A stretch of DNA of 64,000 nucleotides from Epiperipatus broadwayi (GCA_028023455.1 JAQFVV010012495.1:2947711-3011710); one strand, 5' to 3'; counted from the first letter of the stretch, positions 48,775-61,798 are shown. Notes: a model not told the origin generated them from the letters alone. Numbers and translations: made by a program.

Positions 48775-51303
48775 ACATATGCCCATCTTATGAATTGTTT
48801 ACAATTGATACATAATTAATCACTACGTTATGTCTATAACTCTAGTTAAGCCAAATCCTATTACATTTGTGGCTCTTATATAAATAATTATATTAAACTT
48901 TGATCATGAATTCATTTCCTAAAATATACAATATAATTTAATAATGAGCGCATAAACCAGCTCAAGTAATGATTGATCGAACATAGCTTTCGAGAGAAAA
49001 TTTTCAGAATGCTGAAAGCATTATGTTAAGGTGGGAGAGTTGGCTGAAATAAGATTTTACCAATGCGCTGTGGCACAGGTAAACAATAATAGAAAAAGTT
49101 GCTCTGCAGATGGATGAATAACTTCAGGGTTCTTGCAACAAACGCCGGTACCCTGTAACCGATCGCAATGCTGCGTGAAAAAGAACATTTTGTTCAGGAA
49201 TGGCGGGGGACTTACGTGCTAACCTGGCCTTGGCTCAGGCTTCACTACTGCTCTACCCTATAAAAGAAGATGTGCTGGCAACACCGTGGCTCCATCTTAA
49301 GATACGTATATTACGTATAGCAGCAAAACGAGAATAATTTTATAAAATAATATCACATCCGCCAGGCAAAGAATAGTATATTTCATACTATGAAATATGA
49401 GTTAATAGCATATTAGCTCTATCAAATTGGGACCAACTCTTGCGTAGCCTGATAATAAATGTCTATGCTACTAAAAGGAATATTACTACATCTGTACTTT
49501 GACATGTTCGATCTATTAAGTTACTTATAGATAATAAATATTTAAGGAGGAAAAGTATATTTCTATGGACTTAAGAATTTAAATGTCAAATATACTTATA
49601 AATATGATCAAGGCTAAATTTAATTCTAAATAAAACTAAAAGGTTAAGTTTTTAAATGGTTGATTATAAAAGAGCCACATTTCACATATTACATCATTTA
49701 AATAATAAAAAAAATAGGATTTTGAAACAGTGCAGAAAGTTGATGTTATAAATAAATTACGCGAAGATTTTCAAATAATATCTTCTTAAAACATAAAAAT
49801 AAGTGCCTACTGTTTCGAAATATTGGCATATAAAATATAATAAGCATTTAAAATAAGCAAAGAAATATAGACACAACCACAGTGATATAACTTTAAATTA
49901 GACACTTATAAAGTACTTTAAATGAAAGGAAAATATAAATTACTCAGATTATTTAAACTTTAACAATATGAAATTTTGATAGCAATTGACATATTTAAAA
50001 TATTAATTAAATGGATTTAAGTTTTGGTTACATTTAGCTTTATCATTATTTTAAAAGAAAGTTAGCTAACTTAGATAGATATTATTTACATTTACACAGA
50101 ATTACACAGAGCTCTGCGGTTTGCAAAATAAAAACAGTACCGGTATGATTTATCTGGACTGCAAGTTCTTGCTGTAGGTTTGGTGAGTTTTACTGGGCAG
50201 CTGATGGCATCATCTTTCCCATTCTGTTAGGCTTATCTCTGCTAGCGGCATGATGGTGGTGGTTCAGGCATTTCGATAAGAGAAACCCCGTTCTCCCGCG
50301 GAGTAACAGCAACAAGATGCCCGCTTTTAGCCGGACATGTTAAACATTAACAATTGTGAAGACTGGCTGCAATTCTCACTAACAATATGTCTGTTTTTCC
50401 CTTGTTAAAATACAGAGTATTTATATCTTTTCCTTATCGGAATCTCTTTCCCCAAGACTCACTAAACTCAGGAATTTAATTAAATATTTTTCAATTTTAC
50501 AATCCAGATTTTTAAAATCTTAGATAACTTATGTTAGAAACATTCCATAAGCTATTATAATTAAGATTTTCCATTGCAAACAATTGTCCAATTTAGATTT
50601 TAAAATAACTTACTCTTATCTAAGGAGATTTTAATTAGTAAATTTTGAACTAGTTTTACTTTTTACAAATTCCAGGTGTGGTCGTTAATGACACTTGTTT
50701 ACAATCAAAAATCTTTTAATTACTTGACCAGCTTTTATTTTTAATCTTACATATAATAGAAACTCTTTCTATTTAAAAACAACTTTTTAACATTTTTTTT
50801 AAAACGAAAACATTTTTAACATATTTATTAAAAATAATTTACAAACATATTTTGATATAGCTTTTAAATATATTTTTGAGAAACTTTTCCCTGAAATATA
50901 TATTTTAAAACAAAAAAATCTTTTAACAATTTTTAAAGAAACATTTAATAGTATTTTTAGATGACGGTTTTTACATATTTTAAATCATATCTTTCTTCTA
51001 TATAGCACAGATTATATATCCACATACAAAATTACAATATTAAACAACAAAATTAATAATTTACTCTTAACTTAAATAATATAATAAACATTTTTAGAAA
51101 TATTAAATAACTTTAGTACGCTATAATTTTACTAATCCTATCTAATTATAGCGTTGGTTCGCACGTAAATATATAATGCTGTTTAAACAGACATGAACTA
51201 ATTTTAAATTTATTAACATTTAAATAGGTTCGAACTTAGCACAGATGAGAGTGTCATTAGATTTGATGGTGAAATGATACGGGCTTGGAACGTTATCATT
51301 TCA
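48775..51303. repeat. Inner 2.53-kb direct repeat (LTR-like), left copy
   Basis: Almost identical over its full length to 54546-57069, with roughly one difference per 30-40 bases in the parts compared and a few small indels. It begins ACATATGCCCATC and ends TATCATTTCA. It contains a TATAAAAG box at 49259-49266 in a locally GC-rich segment (49140-49310) that could be a promoter, and a second GC-richer segment at 50100-50340. The size and symmetric placement around a Gag-like ORF suggest long terminal repeats. However, I find no TG...CA ends on both sides, no 4-6-bp target duplication and no convincing primer-binding site, so the LTR call is provisional. Confidence 0.8.
49259..49266 (+). promoter_or_regulatory. 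TATA box within inner repeat, left copy
   Basis: TATAAAAG on the plus strand, embedded in a GC-richer segment and conserved in the other repeat copy at 55030-55037. No transcript evidence. Note that the Gag-like ORF between the repeats runs on the opposite strand. Confidence 0.35.
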
Positions 51304-51729
51304 TATCCGAATACTTGGGACAAAAAAAATAACAAAAAAAAAGGAATTTACTTACAGTTGGCTATTAAATAATTTGATAAGCTTTTTTTTTTTTTTTAGT
51401 AATATTAAATCAATTAATCTACCACATAGAGATGAAAACATATAAACCCAATTGCCTGCTACATTCTATACCGAGGAACTTCATACATATTAGACAATCA
51501 ATTATTACAAAAAAATACGACTAAATTAAAAGTTTAAAAGCATTCCACACAAAATAGAATATTATCAAATATTTACATTAAACAAACTTTTATATCCTAC
51601 TGGATATACGTCAATTAGTATGCAATGGGGCTGTTAATTGTTTTTTTTATTATTATTATATAATAACAATAATTTATAAACTATATAATGATAAGGGAGG
51701 GTAGATCGTAACAAATCTATATATTTTAT

Positions 51730-53034
51730 CTAAATAGGATCTGGTAGTACATTAAGTAACTCATCTTTATCTGACTTAAAACAGCACCCGAATATGATGT
51801 CATCCTTTTCATCTGATGTCCATCCATATCCCTCATACTCATCTTCCCATCTCACAGTCGGTTGTGCTGGATGCATTTCTAAACTCCGTGCACACTCACT
51901 TCCACTATATAGAACTTCCTCATCTGATCCTCTATTTAAGTCTACTTTTTCATAGCTAGGAAAATACTTTAGGTGCTTTCCAGATCTTTTATTCCCGAAT
52001 AGTAGGGTTTGAACCCGTTCTTTCTCTCTCCCTCTGTTCTTCCCCTGGCGAACCTCTGCGGCTGTCTCCTGCCTTCTCTCTGTCCATCCCAGCCTTGATT
52101 TCTTCCTACTTGTGTATGGATCCTTTCTTTTCCTTTTCTTCTTGTTCTTTATGGTACTCTTTGATTCGTACTTCCCATACAGTTTACCTATTCCCCAGAA
52201 CTCTCTATCCAACTCTGTTCTGTCCTGCTGGAGCTCCTCCTTTCTATCTTCTACTATTGCCTCAATATCCACACATTTGGATTCTTTATTCTCAGTTTCT
52301 ACTATATTCTCCAGCGTGTCCTTGCTATCCCATGTTTCCAATTCGGTCCTCTTCAAAAGGAAATGGCAACTTTCATCATACCCTTCATTAATCTCTGGCT
52401 TGCTCATTTTGTCCAGCTCAGTTTTCCTCAACTCTTCCTTTTCCACTGGTTTTAACTCTTCTTTTACTAATACTATTATATCAATTTTAATATTTTCTTC
52501 TTCTAGCATTGTGCTATCAGACTTTACTTCTTCTCCCTGATCTGACACTAACTCTTCTATCTCATCCTCTACAGTATTCTGCATTTCCTTGCCATTTTCA
52601 TCCTGTGCTTTTTCTATCTTCTCTGCGAGTTTTACTGGAATCTCCTCACTTTTTAGCTGGCATCCCTGCAGGATTTTACACAGTTTTTCTTCCAAGTCTT
52701 TTCTAATCTGTGCTGTTCCTTCCTCACATCACCTGCTCAAAGCTTCAAAACGTTGTTCCATTTGTAGATTATTTCTATGATCTCTCTCTTCAGTGTCCTG
52801 TCTACTTTTCCTATCTCTCTCTTCTGCATCCTGTCTACTTTTCCTATCTCTCTCTTCTGCATCCTGTCTAATTTGCTTCAATAGTGACTCCATCATTGAG
52901 TTCATATTCCAGCATTCTTTTTTAATTTCTTCTATTGGTCTTAATATAATACCCCTATACATTCCTTCTTTTCCTGTTTTTCCTTCTTCCCCTTCGATCA
53001 CTACTTCCCTTTCTTCTTCCATACTATTATCCAT
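51730..53034 (-). CDS. Gag-like acidic coiled-coil ORF with one in-frame TGA
   Basis: One minus-strand frame runs from an ATG at 53034 to a stop at 51730, about 434 codons, interrupted only by a TGA at 52729-52731. Part 1 (101 residues, MDNSMEEEREVV...) is charged and carries tandem 11-residue repeats of the type SRQDAEERDRK, coded by 33-bp DNA repeats at about 52783-52870. This predicts a coiled coil. Part 2 (from 52728) is Glu/Lys-rich, then has a basic patch (NKKKRKRKDPYTSRKKSRLG) that could be a nuclear-localisation or nucleic-acid-binding segment. It ends in an acidic tail with Trp (RWEDEYEGYGWTSDEKDD). There is no CCHC knuckle, protease or RT. Charge pattern and context suggest a retroelement structural protein, but I recognise no family. 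The TGA may be a point mutation or a readthrough site. Base composition is much more balanced than the surrounding AT-rich DNA, which supports coding. Confidence 0.65.
52783..52870 (-). repeat. 33-bp tandem repeats within the Gag-like ORF
   Basis: Two exact and one partial unit on the plus strand, with the words CTACTTTTCCTATCTCTCTC and TTCTGCATCCTGT. They encode 11-residue heptad-like repeats rich in Glu, Arg and Asp. Confidence 0.9.
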
Positions 53035-54545
53035 TTTAAATATACTAACAAAAAAAATTTTCTCTTTTTAATGGCTCAATTTGTTTTTGCTAAAATTTCG
53101 TGGTTTTTGTTTGCTTTACTAACTCGGCTAATCGCTGCACTCCACAAAAAAAATGATCTGTCTCCTACTCATCTCAACACCTATGCCTAACTCTATTAAT
53201 ACACCTAACTTCTCGCTATACATTTGCCTGATGCCCCCCCAACATTTAACTAACAGTGAAATAAATTTAACATATATAACAAAAAAAAATTATAAAATGC
53301 AACTCACCCTTGGCCTCTTGCAGCTGTTTTTTCTTTTTTAAATTTTCCATGGTTCATGGTTATAATTTAATTTACACGTCTGTGCCAGTTTCGAAACTTT
53401 AAAATTTGATTTGACCTTACATTTATTTCCTTCTCTTTCTCGTTCAATCCAATTCATAAAACATAAAACAAATAATAGAACCCCCCCTTTTCTCTCTTTA
53501 CTCCTGATGACAAAATTTATGTGAGAACGATTTGACATTTATTCTCTTTACGGGTGCCAGTCACAGTGAGCAAGAAAGTTTACACAACATATAATATAAA
53601 TCCCCTTAAAAATTCTACTATGCATCTATATAAATAATTTTTATATAATAAAATAATAATCTATTCAGAGTATGGAATTAATTGACGTTCAAACTCAGGA
53701 AAAAATCTATACATATACATTATTTTGGAAAACAAAAAAAAAATTAATTCAAAATCATTAATTTTAAACAAAAGAATTTTATCTCTATACTCAATTTCCT
53801 CAGGGGTGGAAATACATTACAAGCCCCATGATTTTGGGCGTATAAACCCGGGGAAAAATATCTTACATATATATTATTCATTATTATTAAAAATGGAAGG
53901 GGAACAAAAAACATTATATGTACATATTAAACACTCTACAGGGTATTGCAGGGTGTGGGAATATCGAATAGCCACACGATGGGCGTCCAAACCCGGTGAA
54001 AAAAAATACTATGTAACAGTCAAGTTTGTACATTCGCGTAACAGAATTCAGAATCCAAGCAAAAGAGACTGAAGCTGACCAGACTAGGACTGTGACATCC
54101 CAAGTCCAACCACACTTCAACTCATAAGCCAGGATTCCAAGACTCAAGACCCTACGAATGACCACCTTGAAATTAAACGTAGTATACCTCTTTCCACACG
54201 GCTGACATAGGTCACGGAGAAGCAATAACACTCTGATGAATCAAAGAAAGGTTCTTAATTGACTAAAATATATCACTAATCTAATTTAACTTAATGCATA
54301 GTTTTCACATATATAGGCTATAAATAATAATTAGAATTGGATTGAATTAGATCAATAACGAGACAGAGAATGAAATACATTAAATTAATTATATATTTAT
54401 TTACAATTGGCATGAAATTGATCAGTTTTACACATTTCAGCATCGAATGTACAAGCATTGGGTGGATAAGAGAACACATTCTCTTTTTATATACAATTCA
54501 AAATCACTTTACATAAGTAATCATTAAATTTCATAGAGGGGTTTC

Positions 54546-57069
54546 ACATATGCCCATCTTATGAATTGTTTACAATTGATACATAATTAATCACTACGTT
54601 ATGTCTATAACTCTAGTTAAGCCAAATCCTATTACATTTGTGGCTCTTATATAAATAATTATATTAAACTTTGATCATGAATTCATTTCCTAAAATATAC
54701 AATATAATTTAATAACGAGTGCATAAACCAGCTCAAGTAATGATCGATCGAACATGGCTTTCGAGAGAAAATTTTCAGAATGCTGAAAGCGTTATGTTAA
54801 GGTGGGAGAGTTGGCTGAAATAAGATTTTACCAATGCGCTATGGCACAGGTAAACAATAATAGGAAGAGTCACTCTGCGGATGGATGAATAACTTCAGGG
54901 TTCTTGCGACAAACGCCGGTACCCTGTAACCGATCGCAATGCTGCGTGAAAAGGAACATTTTGTTCAGGAATGGTGGGGGACTTACGTGCTAACCTGGCC
55001 TTGGCTCAGGCTTCGCTACTGTTCTACCCTATAAAAGAAGATGTGCTGGCAATGCCGTGGCTCCATCTTAAGATATGTATATTATGTATAGCAGCAAAAT
55101 GAGAATAATTTTATAAAATAATATCACATCCGCCAGGCAAAGAATAGTATATTTCATACTATGAAATACGAGTTAATAGCATATTAGCTCTATCAAATTG
55201 GGACCAACTCTTGCGTAGCCTGATAATAAATGTCTATGCTACTGAAAGGAATATTACTACATCTGTACTTTGACATGTTCGATCTATTAGGTTACTTATA
55301 GATAATAAATATTTAAGGAGGAAAAGTATATTTCTATGGACTTAAGAATTTAAATGTCAAATATACTTATAAATATGATCAAGGCTAAATTTAATTCTAA
55401 ATAAAACTAAAAGGTTAAGTTTTTAAATGGTTGATTATAAAAGAGCCACATTTCACATATTAAATCATTTAAATAATAAAAAAAATAGGATTTCGAAACA
55501 GTGCAGAAAGTTGATGTTATAAATAAATTACGCGAAGATTTTCAAATAATATCTTCTTAAAACATGAAAATAAGTGCTTACTGTTTCGAAATATTGGCAT
55601 ATAAAATATAATAAGCATTTAAAATAAGCAAAGAAATATAGACACAACCGCAGTGATATAACTTTAAATTAGACACTTATAAAGTACTTTAAATGAAAGG
55701 AAAATATAAATTACTCAGATTATTTAAACTTTAACAACATAAAATTTTGATAGCAATTGACATATTTAAAATATTAATTAAATGGATTTAAGTTTTGGTT
55801 ACATTTAGCTTTATCATTATTTTAAAAGAAAGTTAGCTAACTTAGATAGATATTATTTACATTTACACAGAATTACCCAGAGCTCTGCGGTTTGCAAAAT
55901 AAAAACATTACCAGTATGATTTATCTGGACTGCAAGTTCTTGCTGTAGGTTTGGTGAGTTTTACTGGGCAGCTGATGGCATCATCTTTCCCATTCTGTTA
56001 GGCTTATCTCTGCTAGCAGCATGATGGTGGTGGTTCAGGCATTTCGATGAGAGAAACCCCGTTCTCCCGTGGAGTAACAGCAACAAGATGCCCGCTTTTA
56101 GCCGGACATGTTAAACATTAACAATTGTGAAGACTGGCTGCAATTCTCACTAACAATATGGCTGTTTTTCCCTTGTTAAAATACAGAGTATTTATATCTT
56201 TTCCTTATCGGAATCTCTCGCCCCAAGACTCACTAAACTCAGGAATTTAATTAAATATTTTTCAATTTTACAATCCAGATTTTTAAAATCTTAGATAACT
56301 TATGTTAGAAACATTCCATAAGCTATTATAATTAAGATTTTCCATTGCAAACAATTGTCCAATTTAGATTTTAAAATAACTTACTCTTATCTAAGGAGAT
56401 TTTAATTAGTAAATTTTGAACTAGTTTTACTTTTTACAAATTCCAGGTGTGGTCGTTAATGACACTTGTTTACAATCAAAAATCTTTTAATTACTTGACC
56501 AGCTTTTATTTTTAATCTTACATATAATAGAAACTCTTTCTATTTAAAAACAACTTTTTAACATTTTTTTAAAACGAAAACATTTTTAACATATTTATTA
56601 AAAATAATTTACAAACATATTTTGATATAGCTTTTAAATATATTTTCGAGAAACTTTTACCTGAAATATATTTAAAACAAGAAATCTTTTAACAATTTTT
56701 AAAGAAACATTTAATAGTATTTTTAGATGACGGTTTTTACATATTTTAAATCATGTCTTTCTTCTATATAGCACAGATTATATATCAACATACGAAATTA
56801 CAATATTAAACAACAAAATTAATAATTTACTCTTAACTTAAATAATATAATAAACATTTTTAGAAATATTAAATAACTTTAGTACGCTATAATTTTACTA
56901 ATCCTATCTAATTATAGCATTGGTTCGCACGTAAATATATAATGCTGTTTAGACAGACATGAACTAATTTTAAATTTATTAACATTTAAATAGGTTCGAA
57001 CTTAGCACAGATGAGAGTGTCATTAGGTTTGATGGTGAAACGATAGGGGCTTGGAAAGTTATCGTTTCA
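54546..57069. repeat. Inner 2.53-kb direct repeat (LTR-like), right copy
   Basis: Partner of 48775-51303, same orientation. It begins ACATATGCCCATC and ends TATCGTTTCA. The TATAAAAG box is conserved at 55030-55037. Differences are dispersed single-base changes, mostly transitions (for example GCGCTGTGGC/GCGCTATGGC, CGTATA/TGTATA), plus short indels near 56565 and 56670. The pattern is that of two copies that were identical and have since drifted. Confidence 0.8.
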
Positions 57070-59330
57070 AAATATATATAGTACCCTTTTGTTTAGATCT
57101 TCATAAATTGTTCTATCAATTGTATTAAAAAAAATTTAAATTTAAGATGTATTTCAGTGGTGTGATGTTGATGTTTTGTTAACAATCTTTTAAAAGCCTA
57201 ATTAAAGTAAAATAAGAATATTTGATGTGTAAAATTGTGCTAATATTTGAAAAAAAAAACGGTTAAATAAGGATGAATGGTAATATTATATGGTTGGGAA
57301 AACTGGCCATGATAAATACTGCATTAATAAGTTTTGTAAATAAATGTTTAAAGCCAAAGTTTAAAAGTAACAGCTTAAAGTTAAATAAATAGTATATTTA
57401 TTAATAATAAAAATTAATATTTAGTAAGTGAATGTAAAATATTTTTTTATTAATAGTATATGGTAGAAGATGAATATTTGATTCTATAATATCGAATTAT
57501 TATTTTAAAAGTTGTTATATTATTTTATTTAAAAAAATATTTTGTTTAAAAAAATTGAATTGTTAGTTTATTTTCAGCTAATTATAAGCGTTTCTATCTG
57601 TGTTGTAAGTCATGTGACAGATAGACATCTGTACACATATGCTTGCGAGTTTTTAGGTAAAATTGCAAAACTGTTTTAAGATTCTATTATAGGATTGAAA
57701 TATTATATTGGCTATCACGAGATAAAAATAAAATTAGATAGTATAAAATATTAAATTGTGTTTTTTTGTTTTAAAAATGAATAAAAGTAGACTTTTAGTT
57801 TGTTTGGAAAATAGATATATTAAAAACTAAAAGTGAGATAAAGTAAAAGATATATTTTAAAAAAAATGTTTAATGGATTTAAATAAAAGATAAAAATTAA
57901 TTTGGGAATTAAATAATGTAATAAATAATAAATATTAGATGAGTCATTATTTATTTTTAGTTTTGATTGTGCATTGTCGGTCAGATATGTAAATAGGTTA
58001 GCAAGGTGATTGTTTAATTTACTAATCAAGTGGATAATTTATTCCGATAAAAATCCGAGGTCCAATTGTTTGGTGTGCTTTTTCTTCTGTTAGTTAAGTG
58101 TGCCATTTAATATAGCCAAGTATAATGCTATAACTTCTCTCTTAATAATTATTATTTTATAAAGAGAGTAGTTTAATAAGTTAAGAAATTGTACCATCTG
58201 AATATGCAGTGCTAGTTAATTATAATTCCTTGCCAACTGTTTTTGTCAAAACCTAGTTTTACTATCAAATAATTATAGAAGTATCACATCTATATAAAAT
58301 ATATTGGAGACATTTCATAAAAAATATAGTGGAAGCAATGTTAACTAAAATAAATGATTTATTGATAAAGTTAACATGTTGGACATTATATGGAAAGACA
58401 ATATTTATACAAGACCGGCAAAATAATATGGTAAAAGAAATAAATTTAAAACTTGTAGTAATTTCTAAAAATAGATATTTTGTAAAAAAAAAAATGCAGA
58501 AAGTACTTCTTTGTGAAGAAAGTATTTAAAATAATTTATTTTAAAATTGTCTTTGGGTAAAAATATGAAAGTTACATATAATTACTGAAATACCTGACAT
58601 ATTAAGTCTTTGTTATTTTAAAAGACTATACATATGTAAATATTTTTTTAAAACCAATAATTTGGAAACTTTAATAGCAAATAAATACCTGTAGACAGAA
58701 AAGAAAATGTCATGGTATTAAATTCTGTATGCTGGTTATACAGAAGAATTTAAAAAATTTATTTGTTGAAATATTTTTAAGAAAGGGCACAATAAGTGTA
58801 TGCAGATGCCCAAATCAATTTTATTGTACTTAAAGAAAAAACACTATGAGCCATCATTTAATCCTAGGAAAGTAATAATTTTTGAAGAATTTTTTTTTAT
58901 TGATTAATCTGGATCCTTTAAAATTGACTTATTTATTTATGGTGGAACATATTTATTTATTTTTATTATTTTTTTAAAAAAAAGAAACTGCCGTTCGTCT
59001 TATTTTATGGAAACTATTTAAGCATGTGCTACGAGGAAAAGGAAGCAGTTGCTGTTTGGAAGTTTCATTACCCGAGGAAAAATAACATTTTTATTTTGTG
59101 AAAACATCATGGGAGACTAATGCAGATATTTTTTTGATTTATTTCATTAATTTTAAATATTAAGTTGTTTATTTATCTTTTAGGGATAAGAAAGATACAT
59201 AAAAATTAATTACATATCAATATATTACTTAATTTCATAAAGGATTTTTTTTAATAACTTAAAAGCTTAATGTTTTGAGTATGAATACAATTTATCCAAA
59301 CTTCAAACACTTTTTAGCAAACTTTATTTG

Positions 59331-59371
59331 TACATATATCTATGTTTCGACTGACCTGCAGTCTTCTTCAG
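59331..59371 (-). ncRNA. Hammerhead-ribozyme-like motif in PLE 3' region (relic or minimal)
   Basis: Minus strand: CTGAAGA (fits the core CUGANGA), a perfect 5-bp hairpin GACTG-CAGGT-CAGTC as stem II with one preceding unpaired A, GAAA, a 4-bp stem III CATA-GATA-TATG, then TA as the U-H cleavage position. This is the strand order of a type-I hammerhead, and such motifs are known from Penelope-like elements. I could not pair a stem I around it, so activity is doubtful. The right-arm copy (about 62749-62790) has GAAA changed to AAAA, which would abolish cleavage. Confidence 0.45.
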
Positions 59372-60314
59372 AGCTATGATATAATGAACAAAATAAAAAA
59401 ACAACTATATAATAACACCATAAAAAAATTTTTTAAACAATTAAAAAACTAAAAACAACATAAAATATATATATTAAAAACCTGAAATAAATAATCAAAC
59501 CCAAATAAAACAATTAATATAAAATAAAATGTACTACATAAATAAAAAATAAATATAAATTATACATGTGTATTCTTAACTTTATACATATATACATTCA
59601 AGGACAACTATTAATCTAAATATTATCTATTTTATTATTATTAACAATCTACTAATTATCTGTATTCTTCATAAACTTAAACTTTATGATTAGTAACTAA
59701 AATTCTTTTAATTTTAAATCATATTTATTATTTTTTTACTCATTCTTCTTTTAAAATTAATATTTTATATTTATTATTGCTGAATATTTAAAACCTATAA
59801 ACTTTATAATCTTTACACTTACTAAAGTTATTCTGATCTTCTAAATAAAATAATGAAAAATCGTTTTTTTTTCAAAAAATTATCTTATACCCTAGCTCCC
59901 TCTATTACATATTATTTAAACTAAATATATATCCCCTACAACTCTTTATTTATATATATATATATTTTACACTTTAACTTTTATTATATAATACTCATAA
60001 ATTTATATTATACTTCTTTATATGTTTATATATATAAACCCTATAACTTTATTTACATATATATTTTTTTATTTTATATATTTTAACTTTTATCATTATT
60101 TTTATATAATTTTTATAAAAAATTTTATACTGTTTTATATGTAAATATTATGCTAAGTTTATTAATTTATTTATTTATTATTTTTTATTATTTAATATCT
60201 ATAAATATACCCAAATTTATACTCCTATTTAACCTAACCATTTTTTATCATCCCCAACTTATTTATTAACAATTATCTCTTTACATATTTACCTCTATAT
60301 ATCTTATTTAATAA

Positions 60315-61068
60315 CTATACCAATCTCATCCTAATCCCAGAATCTCTATTAAATTTTGGTTTTATCTTTCTTATTAATATAGCTTCTTTTATTTTCCTTT
60401 CTTTAATACTTTTTGTATATAACTTCATTTTTATTGAACTTTGTGTAAATTTGTGTCCTGTTTCTTTTGTATGTATATATATTGGTGATTTATTATCTGC
60501 CATATGTTGTTTTAGTCTTGTTTTTATAGAATTTTTTGTTTCTCCCACATATTTGTTATCAATCCCACTATCTAGACATTGTTTGCATTTTATCACATAT
60601 ACTCCATTAATTATTTCTTTATTATCTTTATTATATCCTATGTATTTGTTATCTATCAAATTTAATAGGTTTTCTCTTTTTTTATTAACTATTTTCGCAT
60701 TAATTATTCTTTTGTATCTTTTATTAATCTTCTTTATAATTTTGTTAAATTTATTCACTATGATATTATTATATGTTTTTATTCCTATATATCTATCTTC
60801 ACTTTTCTTTTTTCCTTCACTTTTTTCATTTTTATTTATCTTATACTCTATTTTTCCAATACTTCTTTTAATTATATATACAGGGAAACCATTCATTTTT
60901 AATTCATTGATTATTAAATCTTTTTGTATATTATAATCTTCTTTCCTTGAACAATACATTGCAGCTCTGTATATTCTTGAATATATACAACTAATTTTAT
61001 ATTTCCTATCAATGTTGGAAAACCACTTTGTTATTTTGTTACCAATATTATTCTTTTTATAAACACTT
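60315..61068 (-). CDS. PLE RT-thumb plus GIY-YIG endonuclease, 5'-truncated, left copy
   Basis: Open minus-strand frame with no stops from the palindrome centre to 60315. The upstream part reads TSVYKKNNIGNKITKWFSNI (RT thumb). Then come MYCSRKEDYNIQKDLIINEL and NGFPVYIIKRS (end of thumb), a Lys/Asn-rich linker, and an intact GIY-YIG signature: NGVYVIKCKQCLDSG followed by KYVGETKNSIKTRLKQHMAD, an HTKETGH block and KIKEAILIRKIKPKFNRDS. GIY, Cys-pair, YVGET and RLKQH elements all look canonical for the PLE endonuclease, a single-strand nicking nuclease used for target-primed reverse transcription. With no RT it is non-autonomous, but the nuclease domain itself could still fold. The first ATG is at 60959, though the true element frame starts far upstream and is missing. 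Confidence 0.85.
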
Positions 61069-61071
61069 GTA

Positions 61072-61798
61072 ACAAAGTAACAAATTGGTTTTCCAACATT
61101 GATAGGAAATATAAAATTAGTTGTATATATTCAAGAATATACAGAGCTGCAATGTATTGTTCAAGGAAAGAAGATTATAATATACAAAAAGATTTAATAA
61201 TCAATGAATTAAAAATGAATGGTTTCCCTGTATATATAATTAAAAGAAGTATTGGAAAAATAGAGTATAAGATAAATAAAAATGAAAAGAGTGAAGGAAA
61301 AAAGAAAGGTGAAGATAGATATATAGGAATAAAAACAAATAATAATATCATAGTGAATAAATTTAACAAAATTATAAAGAAGATTAATAAAAGATACAAA
61401 AGAATAATTAATGCAAAAATAGTTAATAAAAAAGAGAAAACCTATTAAATTTGATAGATAACAAATGCATAGGATATAATAAAGATAATAAAGAAATAAT
61501 TAATGGAGTATATGTGATAAAATGCAAACAATGTCTAGATAGTGGGATTAATAACAAATATGTGGGAGAAACAAAAAATTCTATAAAAACAAGACTAAAA
61601 CAACATATGGCAGATAATAAATCACCAATATATATACATACAAAAGAAACAGGACACAAATTTACACAAAGTTCAATAAAAATGAAGTTATATACAAAAA
61701 GTATTAAAGAAAGGAAAATAAAAGAAGCTATATTAATAAGAAAGATAAAACCAAAATTTAATAGAGATTCTGGGATTAGGATGAGATTGGTATAGTTA
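61072..61798 (+). pseudogene. PLE GIY-YIG endonuclease, right copy, one-base frameshift
   Basis: Plus-strand mirror of the left copy, with MYCSRKEDYNIQKDLIINEL from 61152. At about 61430 the run of seven A in the left copy is six A here, which shifts the frame and creates a stop at 61446-61448. The rest (from 61451, IDNKCIGYNKDNKEIINGVY... to the stop at 61795) is in another frame but complete, including KYVGETKN and RLKQH. Few other substitutions (for example Tyr/Asn in the linker, Tyr/Cys, Asp/Asn). Otherwise as the left copy. Confidence 0.88.

Larger units (their letters stand above)
51304..54545. mobile_element. Core between the 2.5-kb repeats (LARD-like element)
   Basis: A 3.24-kb interval bounded by the near-identical repeats. 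Its centre (51730-53040) holds a Gag-like coding frame on the minus strand. The flanks are AT-rich. No reverse transcriptase, protease, RNase H or integrase is recognisable on either strand, so if this is an LTR element it must be mobilised in trans. At 53810-54010 two related segments (GTATAAACCCGGGGAAAAAT and GTCCAAACCCGGTGAAAAAA) form a short diverged direct repeat of about 170 bp period. Confidence 0.65.

Noticed and set aside
52095-53071. Several plus-strand open frames (Ser/Leu/Phe-rich)
   Set aside because: These are antisense shadows of the minus-strand Gag-like ORF.
53725-54072. Plus-strand 115-codon frame in the core between the 2.5-kb repeats
   Set aside because: Spans a short internal direct repeat and AT-rich DNA, with no recognisable motif. 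It could be real but is not supportable from sequence alone.
48775-57069. A standard complete LTR retrotransposon
   Set aside because: No RT, protease or integrase, no clear primer-binding site or target duplication, and homologous sequence on both outer flanks. Kept as an LTR-like repeat structure only.
60451-60936. Plus-strand hydrophobic open frame that looks like a membrane protein
   Set aside because: It is the antisense of the PLE Lys/Asn-rich linker and nuclease; Lys/Asn codons reversed give Phe/Leu/Ile. The mirror frame at 61175-61659 on the minus strand is the same artefact.
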